Shown here: in pieces, positions 1-7,208 of the stretch
Layout of the letters: each line of letters opens with the position of its first letter
How positions within the stretch are numbered: position 1 is the first letter of the stretch
Assembly: GCA_900759225.1 (NCBI GenBank)
Contig: CAAEUM010000038.1
Location: forward strand, 1 to 9,982
Direction: 5' to 3'
DNA from: Lachnospiraceae bacterium
GTDB taxonomy: Bacteria > Bacillota > Clostridia > Lachnospirales > Lachnospiraceae
Length of the DNA: 9,982 bases
Notes under the pieces: model-generated
The model's input: the letters and a program-made list of their open reading frames with translations, nothing else
What the model was told of the DNA's origin: nothing
Database searches by the model: none
Position numbers and translations under genes: made by a program

Positions 1-53
1 CTTCCGAAAATGATCCGAAACAGCTTTCTTGGATGTTTCTCATGCTTCTGCAT
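1..53 (-). CDS. 5' start of an unidentified small or membrane protein gene (partial)
   Basis: Only 17 whole codons are inside the window, reading MQKHEKHPRKLFRIIFG, a basic start turning hydrophobic as in a short membrane-anchored protein. The ATG lies seven bases after the TGA of the CcdA-TlpA fusion gene. An AGAGGA ribosome site overlaps the end of that gene, so the two are probably co-transcribed. In clostridia, CcdA/TlpA genes are often followed by a 4Fe-4S protein or by the small CD1871A-type CXXC protein, which has a similar basic then hydrophobic start. That identity is an inference from context only; the visible residues do not prove it. Confidence 0.5.
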   Translation of the reverse strand, partial: MQKHEKHPRKLFRIIFG

Positions 54-59
54 TGTATA

Positions 60-1388
60 TCATTCCTCTCTTCTTTTTCCCTCCAGCGTCTGGGCCACGA
101 TGTCCTCCATCATTTCCAGGCTCAGCTGGCCGCTGATATAGCCAAATACGTTTCCATCCCTGTCGATCATAAAGGTAGTAGGATAGGAAGAAATCCCGTA
201 AGCCATTGTCAGCTCACCGGTGGTATCCATTAATACCGGATAGGTGTAACCTTTTTCTTCCAGAAAAGCAGTTACTCCCTCCTGGGACTGTTCTCCGCCC
301 AGGCCTGGTGTCGCCACTCCAAGGACCACAAGGGCATTTTCCCCTTCGGTTTCTGCATTCTCATAAAGCTTCTGGATATCCGGCATCTCCGCCTTGCATG
401 GCGGGCACCAGGTGGCCCAGAAATTGAGAAAAATTGTTTTTCCCTCATAATCAGACAGGCTGTGGGTATTTCCAAACTGGTCCTGCAGCGTAAAATCAAC
501 CGCAGGAATCACCACCGGCTCCTTTGCTGCCTCCTCACTGCTCTCCATGGGTGCTTCGGAGGCTTCAGAGGCTTTTTTCTGGCTGCCTGTTTCTGCTTCT
601 GTTTCCGGTATCTCACCTGCCTCCTGGCCTTCCTGGCGGACATTTCCGCCCTTGGCAGACAGAGAAGAAAGATAACCGGATACATCATTCATGCGCCCTG
701 TAACCATCAAAAGGCCCATGACGATCATCAGAAGCCCGCCTGCTTTTACTGTATATTTTACTACACCTCTGTGGGCCTTGAAAAATTCCAGGACTGCCGT
801 TGTGAATAATCCCACTGCCAGAAACGGAAGTACAAAGCCCAGGGTATAGACACCGATCAGAAAGAATGCTGCCGCCTGACTCTCAGTGGATGCCGCCATT
901 AAAAGCACACTGGTCAATGCCGGGCCAACGCAGGGCGTCCAGGCAAAGCTGAAGGTAAAGCCCATTATCAGCGCTGTGACCGGAGACATGGCAAGCACAT
1001 CCACCTTTAAGGGAAGCCTGCGCTCTTTTCCCATAACTGTCAGGTTACCAAATAATCCTAGCTGATACAGACCAAATAAAATAATAAGAAGCCCGCCTGC
1101 TATGGAAAACAGCTGCTTGCCTGACTTCAAAAGCCCTCCCAGGGCAGAAAATCCAAACCCCAGAAGAAAGAAGGCAGAGCTGACACCGATCACAAAGCAC
1201 AGGGTATGTATCATTACCTTGCGGCGCTCATAATGGATTCTCCCATCTTCCCCCATTGTTCCTGTCCCCCCGGACAGATATCCCATATAAAGAGGAAGCA
1301 GGGGCAGAACACAGGGCGAAAAAAAGCTTAACAACCCCTGCAGAAACACCGTCACTGCCGATACACTTACATCTACCGAAAATCCCAT
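60..1388 (-). CDS. CcdA-type thiol transporter fused to a TlpA/ResA-like thioredoxin domain
   Basis: A 442-residue fusion. Residues 1-240 are a polytopic CcdA/DsbD-type membrane domain with its paired cysteine motifs SPCVLP (Cys26) and WTPCVGP (Cys153), which pass electrons across the membrane. Residues about 245-290 form a Glu/Ser/Ala-rich flexible linker. Residues 292-442 are a thioredoxin-fold domain with active site WCPPC (Cys328/Cys331) and the cis-proline motif SYPTT (Pro403), most like TlpA/ResA and placed outside the membrane. The fusion would take reducing power from cytosolic thioredoxin and hand it directly to its own extracytoplasmic domain. No cytochrome c gene is visible, so the final substrate is unknown; reducing extracellular disulfides or supporting methionine sulfoxide repair are possible roles. 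The ATG at 1388 is chosen over a GTG two codons upstream because the AGAAGGAG site (1401-1394) overlaps that GTG and sits five bases before the ATG. Confidence 0.93.
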   Translation of the reverse strand: MGFSVDVSVSAVTVFLQGLLSFFSPCVLPLLPLYMGYLSGGTGTMGEDGRIHYERRKVMIHTLCFVIGVSSAFFLLGFGFSALGGLLKSGKQLFSIAGGLLIILFGLYQLGLFGNLTVMGKERRLPLKVDVLAMSPVTALIMGFTFSFAWTPCVGPALTSVLLMAASTESQAAAFFLIGVYTLGFVLPFLAVGLFTTAVLEFFKAHRGVVKYTVKAGGLLMIVMGLLMVTGRMNDVSGYLSSLSAKGGNVRQEGQEAGEIPETEAETGSQKKASEASEAPMESSEEAAKEPVVIPAVDFTLQDQFGNTHSLSDYEGKTIFLNFWATWCPPCKAEMPDIQKLYENAETEGENALVVLGVATPGLGGEQSQEGVTAFLEEKGYTYPVLMDTTGELTMAYGISSYPTTFMIDRDGNVFGYISGQLSLEMMEDIVAQTLEGKRREE

Positions 1389-1426
1389 ATACACTCCTTC
1401 TGATTCATCATCTCTCTTTTTCCGCT

Positions 1427-1455
1427 ACTATACCAGAAAGCGATTGGGAAGTCAA
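1427..1455 (-). promoter_or_regulatory. sigma-A promoter of the CcdA-TlpA gene
   Basis: On the minus strand a -35 TTGACT (1455-1450) is followed after exactly 17 bases by a -10 TATAGT (1432-1427). It lies between the yebC terminator and the ribosome site of the CcdA-TlpA gene, giving a leader of about 30 bases. Each hexamer matches consensus at five of six positions, and the placement is what an independent transcription unit needs. Confidence 0.8.
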
Positions 1456-1491
1456 TGCAGGAGGAGGGCTTTGGGAGGCTTCCCTACGATA

Positions 1492-1537
1492 TAAAAAACC
1501 TCCCCCTGCTTATCTGCTGCAATAAGCAAAGAGAGGT
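1492..1537 (-). terminator. Rho-independent terminator after yebC
   Basis: A stem of seven pairs (1507-1513 with 1522-1528) is extended, past an internal loop, by five more pairs (1498-1502 with 1533-1537). On the minus strand the hairpin runs into six T (1498-1493). It starts 20 bases past the yebC stop, so it closes that gene and separates it from the next promoter. Confidence 0.85.
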
Positions 1538-1557
1538 GTGTATGCATCTTTTTCCCC

Positions 1558-2295
1558 TTATCTCTCATCCGTATCCCAGTTATGGTACACCGCCTGGACG
1601 TCATCATCCTCATCCAGCAGGTCCAGAGTGCGGTTTAAACGCTTGATGTCCTCCTCGTCGGTCAGTTCTACCCAGGTCTGAGGGATCATGGTAACATCTG
1701 CTTCCATCATAGGCACGTTCTGTGCTTCCAGAGCCTCGCGCACTGCACTGAAATCATCCAGAGCAGTTATAACCTCATAGCTGTCCTCTTCCTCAGAAAA
1801 GTCCTCAGCACCTGCGTCCAGAGCAAGCATCATCAGCTCGTCCGCATCCATCTCGCACTCTTCCTTGTCAATGATGATCTGGCCCTTCTTATCAAACATA
1901 TAAGACACACTTCCCGGTGTCCCTACGTTTCCGTTGCCCTTTGTAAAAGCACTTCTCACATTGGCAGCGGTACGGTTCTTGTTATCCGTCAATGTATCTA
2001 CGATGATCGCAACACCACTTGGACCATAACCTTCATAGGTGAGGGTCTCATAATTAACAGAGTTGGCATCGCCTGCAGCCTTCTTGATACCTCGGTCAAT
2101 GGTATCGTTTGGCATATTATTAGCCTTAGCCTTGGCAATCACATCACGCAGCTTGCTGTTATTCGCCGGATCCGGGCCGCCCTCTTTTACTGCAACGGCA
2201 ATCTCACGGCCGATCACTGTAAAAATCTTTCCCTTTGCTGCGTCATTGCGCTCCTTCTTATGCTTGATGTTGGCAAATTTTGAATGTCCTGACAT
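1558..2295 (-). CDS. yebC: YebC/PmpR/TACO1 family protein
   Basis: A 245-residue protein of the usual family length, with the hallmark start [14 protein letters not shown] and the conserved GPGP-like region [23 protein letters not shown] (the family signature near residues 40-62). The C-terminal half is acidic (repeated EEED and DEDDD), as in this family. Members have been described both as DNA-binding regulators (PmpR) and, more recently, as translation factors linked to proline-rich stalling and to mitochondrial TACO1; the role here cannot be decided from sequence. Spacing from the AAGGAAGGG ribosome site to the ATG is a little long. The gene has its own promoter (2396-2368) and terminator (1537-1492). 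It is not next to ruvABC, with which yebC is often linked in Gram-negative bacteria. Confidence 0.95.
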   Translation of the reverse strand: MSGHSKFANIKHKKERNDAAKGKIFTVIGREIAVAVKEGGPDPANNSKLRDVIAKAKANNMPNDTIDRGIKKAAGDANSVNYETLTYEGYGPSGVAIIVDTLTDNKNRTAANVRSAFTKGNGNVGTPGSVSYMFDKKGQIIIDKEECEMDADELMMLALDAGAEDFSEEEDSYEVITALDDFSAVREALEAQNVPMMEADVTMIPQTWVELTDEEDIKRLNRTLDLLDEDDDVQAVYHNWDTDER

Positions 2296-2367
2296 TAAAA
2301 AAACACCCTTCCTTTTCTTCTATAATCTTCATTTCTGAACAGCTGTATATTTCTCTGCATTTTATCT

Positions 2368-2396
2368 ATATTAACACGATTTTTTTGGCATGGCAA
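2368..2396 (-). promoter_or_regulatory. sigma-A promoter of yebC
   Basis: TTGCCA (2396-2391) and TAATAT (2373-2368) are separated by 17 bases on the minus strand, with a TG one base ahead of the -10 (extended -10 form). The leader to the yebC ATG would be about 65 bases. A 14-base tandem repeat sits just upstream of the -35. The -10 is only a four-of-six match, so this is good but not certain. Confidence 0.65.
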
Positions 2397-2407
2397 GAAG
2401 TTTTCAA

Positions 2408-2435
2408 AATCCTGCTTTTGCAATCCTGCTTTTGC
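2408..2435. repeat. perfect 14-base tandem direct repeat, two copies
   Basis: The unit AATCCTGCTTTTGC occurs twice back to back (2408-2421 and 2422-2435) in the gap between the CNNM-type gene and yebC, ending about 20 bases past the CNNM gene stop. It lies about 12 bases upstream of the yebC -35. It could be a replication-slippage duplication or a two-copy binding site; sequence alone does not say which. Confidence 0.85.
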
Positions 2436-2455
2436 CGCCCCGGGTTCACACCCTT

Positions 2456-3850
2456 TTACCGGGCCTCTTCCCCTGTCTGGGAATCATTTTCGGGAAGCGG
2501 CGTTACCAGCACACTTTCGATCATCTTGTTCCCTACCTTAATGACCTTAAAATGGCAGCTTCCATAATCCAGCTCCGGCTGCTCTCCCACCTGAGGTATC
2601 CTGTCAAGCCTGGAAATCAAAAATCCATTTAAGGTATCGTAGGTGTCCATATCCTCCTCAGAAAATTCCATTTCCAGAACCTGGGCCGCCTCCTCCAGAG
2701 GCGTAAGTCCGCTCATAACGTAGGAGCCGTCCTCCCTGGCTGTAATAAATTCCTCTTCCTCATCATACTCGTCCATAATATTTCCTACAATTTCTTCCAG
2801 GATATCCTCCATAGTCAGAAGCCCTGCTGTCTGTCCATATTCATCCACCACAATTACCATATGGATCTTCTTTGACTGCATCTCCTTAAACAGGGTATCA
2901 ATACTCCTTGTTTCAGGGATAAAACTGGCCTCTCTCAAAAGCCCAGGGATTTCCCTCAGGGTCTTTCCCTTATTTTCCGGCGTTTCCCCATAAGTCATGG
3001 CATCTCTCAAATGAAGGATTCCCACAATATCATCAATATCCTCCCCATAAACGGGATAGCGGGTATTCACCCCTTCATTAAGGATAAAATCTAGGGCTTC
3101 CCCTAAAGTCATAGATGCATCAAGGGCCTCCATGCTGGTGCGATGGGTCATGATATCTGCCGCTTCCTTATCTCCCAGCTGGAAGATATTAGTGATCATT
3201 TCCGTTTCCCCTGCCTCCAGCACACCCTGCTCATGCCCCTCATTTACCATGGACATAATATCCTCTTCTGTCACATTGTCATCCTCATCTGTCAGCTCCA
3301 TACCAAACAGCTTTAACACCAGTGCTGACAGGCAGGTAATGGCCTTTGTCACCGGAAAGCACACTGTGGTAAACAGCAAAACTGCAGGAAGCATCTGATA
3401 CCCCCATTTTTCCGGTTCTCTGTATGCAAGGCGTTTTGGAATAATGATTCCGAAGCTGATGATCACAAGGATTAAAACAAAAGCTACCAAAGCCATAAGA
3501 AAAAGCTGCCCCCACCACTGCGGATCGCAATACCAGGGAGTCATCTGCCCGCCCTCTATCTGCAGAAAGCCCATATGCTTCATAAGCTGCCTTACCTGTG
3601 CCGGCAGGATAAGGGCCCCTGTAACCATGGCGATCAAATGGGTCGTGATCTGAATCGTATGTACAAATCTGCCCGGCTGGTTCACAATATCGAGAAGCCG
3701 TCTGGCTTTTACGTTGCCCTCCTTCGCTTCCTCCTCCAGCTTTCCTTCATTCAAGTTCTGGATCGCCGCCCCGAATCCGTAAAATACGGCCTCCAGAAGA
3801 ATAAAAAGAACCAGTACAACAATACTGACAGGCGAATAACCATCGTCCAT
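2456..3850 (-). CDS. CNNM/CorC family (hemolysin-like) membrane protein with CBS pair
   Basis: A 464-residue protein with the three-part layout of bacterial CNNM/CorC/HlyC-like proteins. An N-terminal DUF21 (CNNM) membrane domain has hydrophobic segments near residues 8-30, 64-84, 114-138 and 152-182. A CBS pair follows at about 233-290 (IMTHRTSMEAL, then YPVYGEDIDDIVGILHLRD) and 305-360 (IHMVIVVDEYGQTAGLLTMEDI). A C-terminal CorC/transporter-associated domain occupies 370-452. Family members move or tolerate divalent cations, mainly Mg2+ and Co2+, and their CBS pair commonly binds ATP-Mg; 'hemolysin' is a legacy name. A hydrophilic loop with WYCDPQWW (106-113) lies between the second and third segments. 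The AAAGGAG ribosome site (3870-3864) is an unusually long 13 bases from the ATG, and no nearer alternative start is visible. The upstream leader contains a terminator-like hairpin. No clear terminator is seen after the stop, so some read-through into yebC is possible. Confidence 0.92.
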   Translation of the reverse strand: MDDGYSPVSIVVLVLFILLEAVFYGFGAAIQNLNEGKLEEEAKEGNVKARRLLDIVNQPGRFVHTIQITTHLIAMVTGALILPAQVRQLMKHMGFLQIEGGQMTPWYCDPQWWGQLFLMALVAFVLILVIISFGIIIPKRLAYREPEKWGYQMLPAVLLFTTVCFPVTKAITCLSALVLKLFGMELTDEDDNVTEEDIMSMVNEGHEQGVLEAGETEMITNIFQLGDKEAADIMTHRTSMEALDASMTLGEALDFILNEGVNTRYPVYGEDIDDIVGILHLRDAMTYGETPENKGKTLREIPGLLREASFIPETRSIDTLFKEMQSKKIHMVIVVDEYGQTAGLLTMEDILEEIVGNIMDEYDEEEEFITAREDGSYVMSGLTPLEEAAQVLEMEFSEEDMDTYDTLNGFLISRLDRIPQVGEQPELDYGSCHFKVIKVGNKMIESVLVTPLPENDSQTGEEAR

Positions 3851-3884
3851 AATAAGAAAAAGACTCCTTTCATATCATAATAAA

Positions 3885-3920
3885 CAAAAAATGCCGCTGC
3901 CCGGAGTGCCGGGTAACGGC
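3885..3920 (-). terminator. Rho-independent terminator after mazF, also in the CNNM gene leader
   Basis: Minus-strand hairpin: GCCG and CCCGG arms (3920-3917, 3913-3909) pair with CCGGG and CGGC (3904-3900, 3896-3893) around a four-base loop. A three-base near-paired internal loop separates the two arms, and six T follow (3891-3886). It begins about 48 bases after the mazF stop. Because a promoter lies between that stop and the hairpin, the same structure sits about six bases into the predicted transcript of the downstream CNNM-type gene. Confidence 0.85.
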
Positions 3921-3932
3921 GTGGCTTAGTTT

Positions 3933-3961
3933 ATCATATCATCTTTATTATAGTTCGTCAA
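3933..3961 (-). promoter_or_regulatory. probable sigma-A promoter for the CNNM-type gene, upstream of a terminator hairpin
   Basis: TTGACG (3961-3956) and TATGAT (3938-3933) are separated by exactly 17 bases on the minus strand, each matching consensus at five of six positions. The predicted first transcribed base is the A near 3926. I find no good -35/-10 pair between the hairpin and the gene, so this is the best promoter available for it, although the hairpin stands in the way. Confidence 0.65.
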
Positions 3962-3967
3962 TGCCGC

Positions 3968-4315
3968 CTATGTATGCAGCTTAAGACTTATCTTCAGCGC
4001 CTCATCCACCCGCTCCTGCAGTTCCTCGTCAATATGGCAGATTTTTTCCCTCAGCCGCTGCTTGTCAATGGTGCGCAGCTGCTCCAGCAAAATAACGGAA
4101 TCCTTGATCAGGGAACAGCGTTTTGCCCCCAGCTCCACATGCGTAGGCAGCTTCGCTTTATTCATTCTGGATGTGATCGCCGCACATATAAGAGTAGGAC
4201 TGTGTTTATTCCCAATATCATTCTGGATCACTAACACCGGCCTTATACCGCCCTGCTCGGAACCGGTTACAGGCCTTAAATCTGCATAAAAAATATCTCC
4301 ACGCTTAATAACCAC
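3968..4315 (-). CDS. mazF: MazF/PemK family endoribonuclease toxin, EndoA (NdoA) type
   Basis: A 115-residue protein that closely follows the Bacillus subtilis EndoA pattern: [11 protein letters not shown], then [37 protein letters not shown] and [17 protein letters not shown]. The GSEQGG-RPV segment and the Thr/Ser of AAIT(S/A) carry the conserved active-site residues of this sequence-specific mRNA interferase family. The GTG at 4315 is preferred because TGGAGAG (4330-4324) lies eight bases before it and the product then begins like EndoA; a GTG three codons upstream has no room for a ribosome site. In B. subtilis the order is alr, antitoxin (ndoAI), ndoA. Here alr is followed by mazF with 149 bases between and no antitoxin frame of useful length. 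It is probably transcribed from upstream, since no convincing promoter was found in the gap. Confidence 0.94.
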   Translation of the reverse strand: MVIKRGDIFYADLRPVTGSEQGGIRPVLVIQNDIGNKHSPTLICAAITSRMNKAKLPTHVELGAKRCSLIKDSVILLEQLRTIDKQRLREKICHIDEELQERVDEALKISLKLHT

Positions 4316-4323
4316 ATTGCTCA

Positions 4324-4330
4324 CTCTCCA
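4324..4330 (-). promoter_or_regulatory. ribosome binding site that decides the mazF start
   Basis: TGGAGAG on the minus strand lies eight bases before the GTG at 4315. It overlaps the alternative GTG at 4324-4322, which rules that codon out as the main start. Confidence 0.7.
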
Positions 4331-4464
4331 TTATTTGATGTTGGCCAAAGGATATTTTGACCACTTATCATCAGTATTGACACATTTTCCCCTGTTATTC
4401 ATCCATGGAATGTTCAATCATAGGATACTATATGAGTAAGCAATGGAATCCGCCCCTTTACAGG

Positions 4465-5655
4465 TCAGCGGGCAATAAAATCTTCACAGATATCCTTAAA
4501 ATAATCCTTCTTTCCTGCAATCTGTCCTTTCTTTATATAAACTCTGGGAATACGTTTCCCAACATTGCACAAAAGCTCATAGTGATAGCCGCCGGAGCGC
4601 TCTGCAAGCTCCCAGGCTGTGATCTCCTCCTCACCGTCCCTTCCAAGAAGGGTTACCTCTGCATCCTCCCTGGCCTCAGGAATATCTGTTACATCCGCCA
4701 TAAACTGGTCCATGCAGACCCGGCCAAGAATTTTAGCCCGCCTTCCGCAGATAAGCACCTCTCCCCGGTTGGATAAATTCCGACTGTAGCCATCTCCATA
4801 GCCTACAGGAATCGTAGCAACCCGCATAGGCCGCTGTGCCGTAAAAGTACCCCCGTAACTGATGGATGTCCCCGGCTCCACCTCTTTTATATAGGTAACA
4901 GCAGTCTTTAATTCCATAGCCGGCTGCAGGGCCACCCTCCCGGCAGCAACCTCAAGTGAAGGATAAAGCCCATATATGGAGATTCCTGCCCGCACCATAT
5001 CAAGGCGGTTGGAAGCAAGCCCCTCCACAATCGCTGCGCTGTTGGAGCAGTGGCACAGCGGGATTTCAATGCCCCGCTTCTTAAGGAGTGCACAAAACTG
5101 CTCATAGGCACTAAATTGTGCCTCATAAGCGCTTTTATCTGCCTCGTCTGCCCTGGCAAAATGGGTAAACAGGCCCTCAATCTGGATTCCGGGAAGCCTG
5201 CTTATTTTTTCAACCGTATCAGCGGAGGCTTCATCTGGCTTTAAACCGATACGGCTCATTCCTGTATCAAGGGCAATGTGGATGGATGCTGTCAGATGCT
5301 TCTTTACAGCAAGCTGCGACAGCAGGTCTGCCTTTTCATACTGAAAAACCGCAGGCCGTATGTCCCACTCTAAAAGCTCCTCATACTGGCTGGGATGAAC
5401 TGGCCCAAGAACCAGGATCCATTTTTTTATGCCATGGCGCCGCAGCATAACAGCCTCCTCCAGAGTCGCTGTCCCGTAGGCTCTTACAAAGGGCTCTATG
5501 GTTTTTGCCACCGGCACTGCTCCATGGCCGTATCCGTCGGCTTTCACAATGCCCATAATCGCTGTAGTTTCCGGAACTGCTGCCCTCATCGCCTTTATAT
5601 TTCCTTCAATCGCATCCAGATTCACCGATGCATATACCCTGCTGTATGGCCTCAT
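4465..5655 (-). CDS. alr: alanine racemase
   Basis: A 396-residue PLP enzyme of fold type III that interconverts L- and D-alanine for peptidoglycan. The PLP lysine is Lys38 in VKADGYGHG. The catalytic tyrosine is Tyr267 in ISYGG, and Tyr286 (VGYGDGYSR) and Met315 in the CMDQ motif occupy the active-site entry and pocket. DTGMSRIG carries the conserved arginine (Arg135) near the cofactor. Length and all key residues are normal, so it should be active. Its ATG overlaps the nnr stop as ATGA (5655-5652), with an AGGAGGGG ribosome site inside the nnr end, which suggests translational coupling. The arrangement acpS - nnr - alr - mazF resembles the acpS/alr/ndoA neighbourhood of other Firmicutes. 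Confidence 0.97.
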   Translation of the reverse strand: MRPYSRVYASVNLDAIEGNIKAMRAAVPETTAIMGIVKADGYGHGAVPVAKTIEPFVRAYGTATLEEAVMLRRHGIKKWILVLGPVHPSQYEELLEWDIRPAVFQYEKADLLSQLAVKKHLTASIHIALDTGMSRIGLKPDEASADTVEKISRLPGIQIEGLFTHFARADEADKSAYEAQFSAYEQFCALLKKRGIEIPLCHCSNSAAIVEGLASNRLDMVRAGISIYGLYPSLEVAAGRVALQPAMELKTAVTYIKEVEPGTSISYGGTFTAQRPMRVATIPVGYGDGYSRNLSNRGEVLICGRRAKILGRVCMDQFMADVTDIPEAREDAEVTLLGRDGEEEITAWELAERSGGYHYELLCNVGKRIPRVYIKKGQIAGKKDYFKDICEDFIAR

Positions 5656-7208
5656 GACAGCCCCTCCTGCATTTTCTCTTTTATTCCGCCATTCATGGCA
5701 TCCCCAATGGCGTCTGCAAGCTCCGTTGCCAGAAGGCTGTGTGGTTTTCCTTTTACAGCCTCATCTCCGGCCAGGCCGTGAAGATAGACGCCCATAAAGG
5801 CAGCCTCCTCCTCTTCCATCCCTATGGCAATAAGCCCGGCAATCATGCCCGTAAGCACATCCCCGGAGCCTGCCTTTGCCATGGAGCTGTTTCCGCTGGA
5901 ATTAACATAAAGATGACCGTCCTTCCCTGCCGCTACGGTAGCAGCATCCTTTAACACACAGGTGATCCCATAATGCATGGCATACTGCCTGGATGTTTCC
6001 GGAAGATTTTTCTGTATGGAAGAAACAGGCTCCCCTGTAAGTCTTGCCATCTCACCCAAATGAGGGGTAATAATAATATTCTCTGTATAATAGGTGGTAA
6101 GATATGGATGGGATGCAATGATATTAAGGCCATCTGCATCAATGATCACCGGCACAAAGGCGCTTGTAAGGATATCCTCCACCAGATATTCCACATAGGG
6201 CCTGTTTCCAAGCCCCGGGCCCAGCACCGCCACATCTGCCCACTTCATTTCTTCCTCGATCATCGCCTTAAATTCCTGACGACCCTCCATCAGCTGGCCC
6301 GGCGTATAGGTGGCGATCAGCGCTTCCGGCAAAAGGCTCTGTAAAATCTGCCGGTTTGACTGCACTGTAAGAATTTTTACCAGCCCCGCCCCGCAGCGGT
6401 AAGCCGCCAGAGCGCTGAAATAGGCAGCGCCGCACATATTTTCCGAACCGGCTGCAATCAGCACATGGCCAAAGGTGCCTTTATTGGAATAGGCCGGACG
6501 GCCGGGAAGCCTCTTTAAATCTTCTTTTGTATATGCGACAGCCCGAAGGCTTCTCTCCTCTTCCCCAAAAACAGCCTCCATAGCCAGAGTTGGAAAACCA
6601 ATATCTTCCACTATTACCTTTCCGGCATAGGATTTCCCGGGATACAGAGCAGTTCCCATTTTTTCCCAGCCAAAGGTTACAGTCACATCTGCCTGCAGAG
6701 CCATGCCCATCACAGCGCCTGTATCAGAATGGATCCCGGAAGGCACATCCACAGCGACTGTAAAAGGCGCTCTGGGGGCTGCCTTTAAGCATTCCAGGTA
6801 CTGTCCCTCAATATCCCTGGAAAGGCCCACGCCGAACACAGCGTCAATAAGAATCTGGCAGCCTTCCTGCTCCATATCCCTCCAGCTGTGCACAGGCATA
6901 TGAAGCTTTCTTGCAACCGCAAGCTGGGCCTTAAATTCCTCGCTTCCCCGGTTTTCATCCCCAGCCAGGAAAATATGGGCCTCATATCCTTCCAGAAAAA
7001 GCATTCTGGCTGCCGCAATGCCGTCAGCGCCATTATTTCCCGTACCGCATAAAGCCCAGATCCCCTTAAGACTCTTTGCGCCCCTTTTTACCTCCCGCAC
7101 AACCCCCATAGCTGCACGCTCCATAAGTACCATGGACGGAATCCCTATGGTATTTATGGTATAGGCGTCAATCTCTTTCATCTGCTTTCCGGTTACCAGC
7201 GTCCTCAT
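5652..7208 (-). CDS. nnr: bifunctional NAD(P)H-hydrate epimerase / ADP-dependent NAD(P)H-hydrate dehydratase
   Basis: A 518-residue fusion that repairs hydrated NADH and NADPH (NADHX, NADPHX). Residues 1-210 are the YjeF_N epimerase domain with CGTGNNGADG (54-63), FGVGLSRDI and DVPSGI (154-159). Residues about 225-515 are the ribokinase-like YjeF_C dehydratase domain with KGTFGHVLIAAGS (243-255), DADGLN (357-362), TPHLGEM (381-387) and the nucleotide-site GSGDVLTG (447-454). In the first motif most family members have NNGGDG; here the second glycine is Ala61, a mild change. The reading frame stays open 69 codons further upstream, but that stretch is antiparallel in no sense to the family and lies inside acpS. 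The ATG at 7208 begins the family-typical MRTLVTGKQMKEID and has a GGGGGAAGCGG ribosome site. It overlaps acpS by 41 bases and alr by four. Confidence 0.96.
   Translation of the reverse strand: MRTLVTGKQMKEIDAYTINTIGIPSMVLMERAAMGVVREVKRGAKSLKGIWALCGTGNNGADGIAAARMLFLEGYEAHIFLAGDENRGSEEFKAQLAVARKLHMPVHSWRDMEQEGCQILIDAVFGVGLSRDIEGQYLECLKAAPRAPFTVAVDVPSGIHSDTGAVMGMALQADVTVTFGWEKMGTALYPGKSYAGKVIVEDIGFPTLAMEAVFGEEERSLRAVAYTKEDLKRLPGRPAYSNKGTFGHVLIAAGSENMCGAAYFSALAAYRCGAGLVKILTVQSNRQILQSLLPEALIATYTPGQLMEGRQEFKAMIEEEMKWADVAVLGPGLGNRPYVEYLVEDILTSAFVPVIIDADGLNIIASHPYLTTYYTENIIITPHLGEMARLTGEPVSSIQKNLPETSRQYAMHYGITCVLKDAATVAAGKDGHLYVNSSGNSSMAKAGSGDVLTGMIAGLIAIGMEEEEAAFMGVYLHGLAGDEAVKGKPHSLLATELADAIGDAMNGGIKEKMQEGLS

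Noticed and set aside
2436..2458. A terminator directly after the CNNM-type gene
   Set aside because: Only a three-pair GGG/CCC stem is visible and there is no T run.
3575..3880. A plus-strand open frame of about 100 codons opposite the CNNM-type gene start
   Set aside because: It is antisense to a well-supported membrane-protein gene, with no promoter or ribosome site.
4325..4464. A separate promoter for mazF
   Set aside because: The closest pair is TTGCTT with TATGAT at 15 bases, and other pairs have wrong spacing or poor hexamers. None is good enough to call.
4405..4776. A plus-strand open frame of 123 codons opposite the alr end, considered as an antitoxin or new gene
   Set aside because: It has no ribosome site, lies mostly antisense to alr, and its composition follows from alr codon bias. 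Its product shows no recognisable motif.
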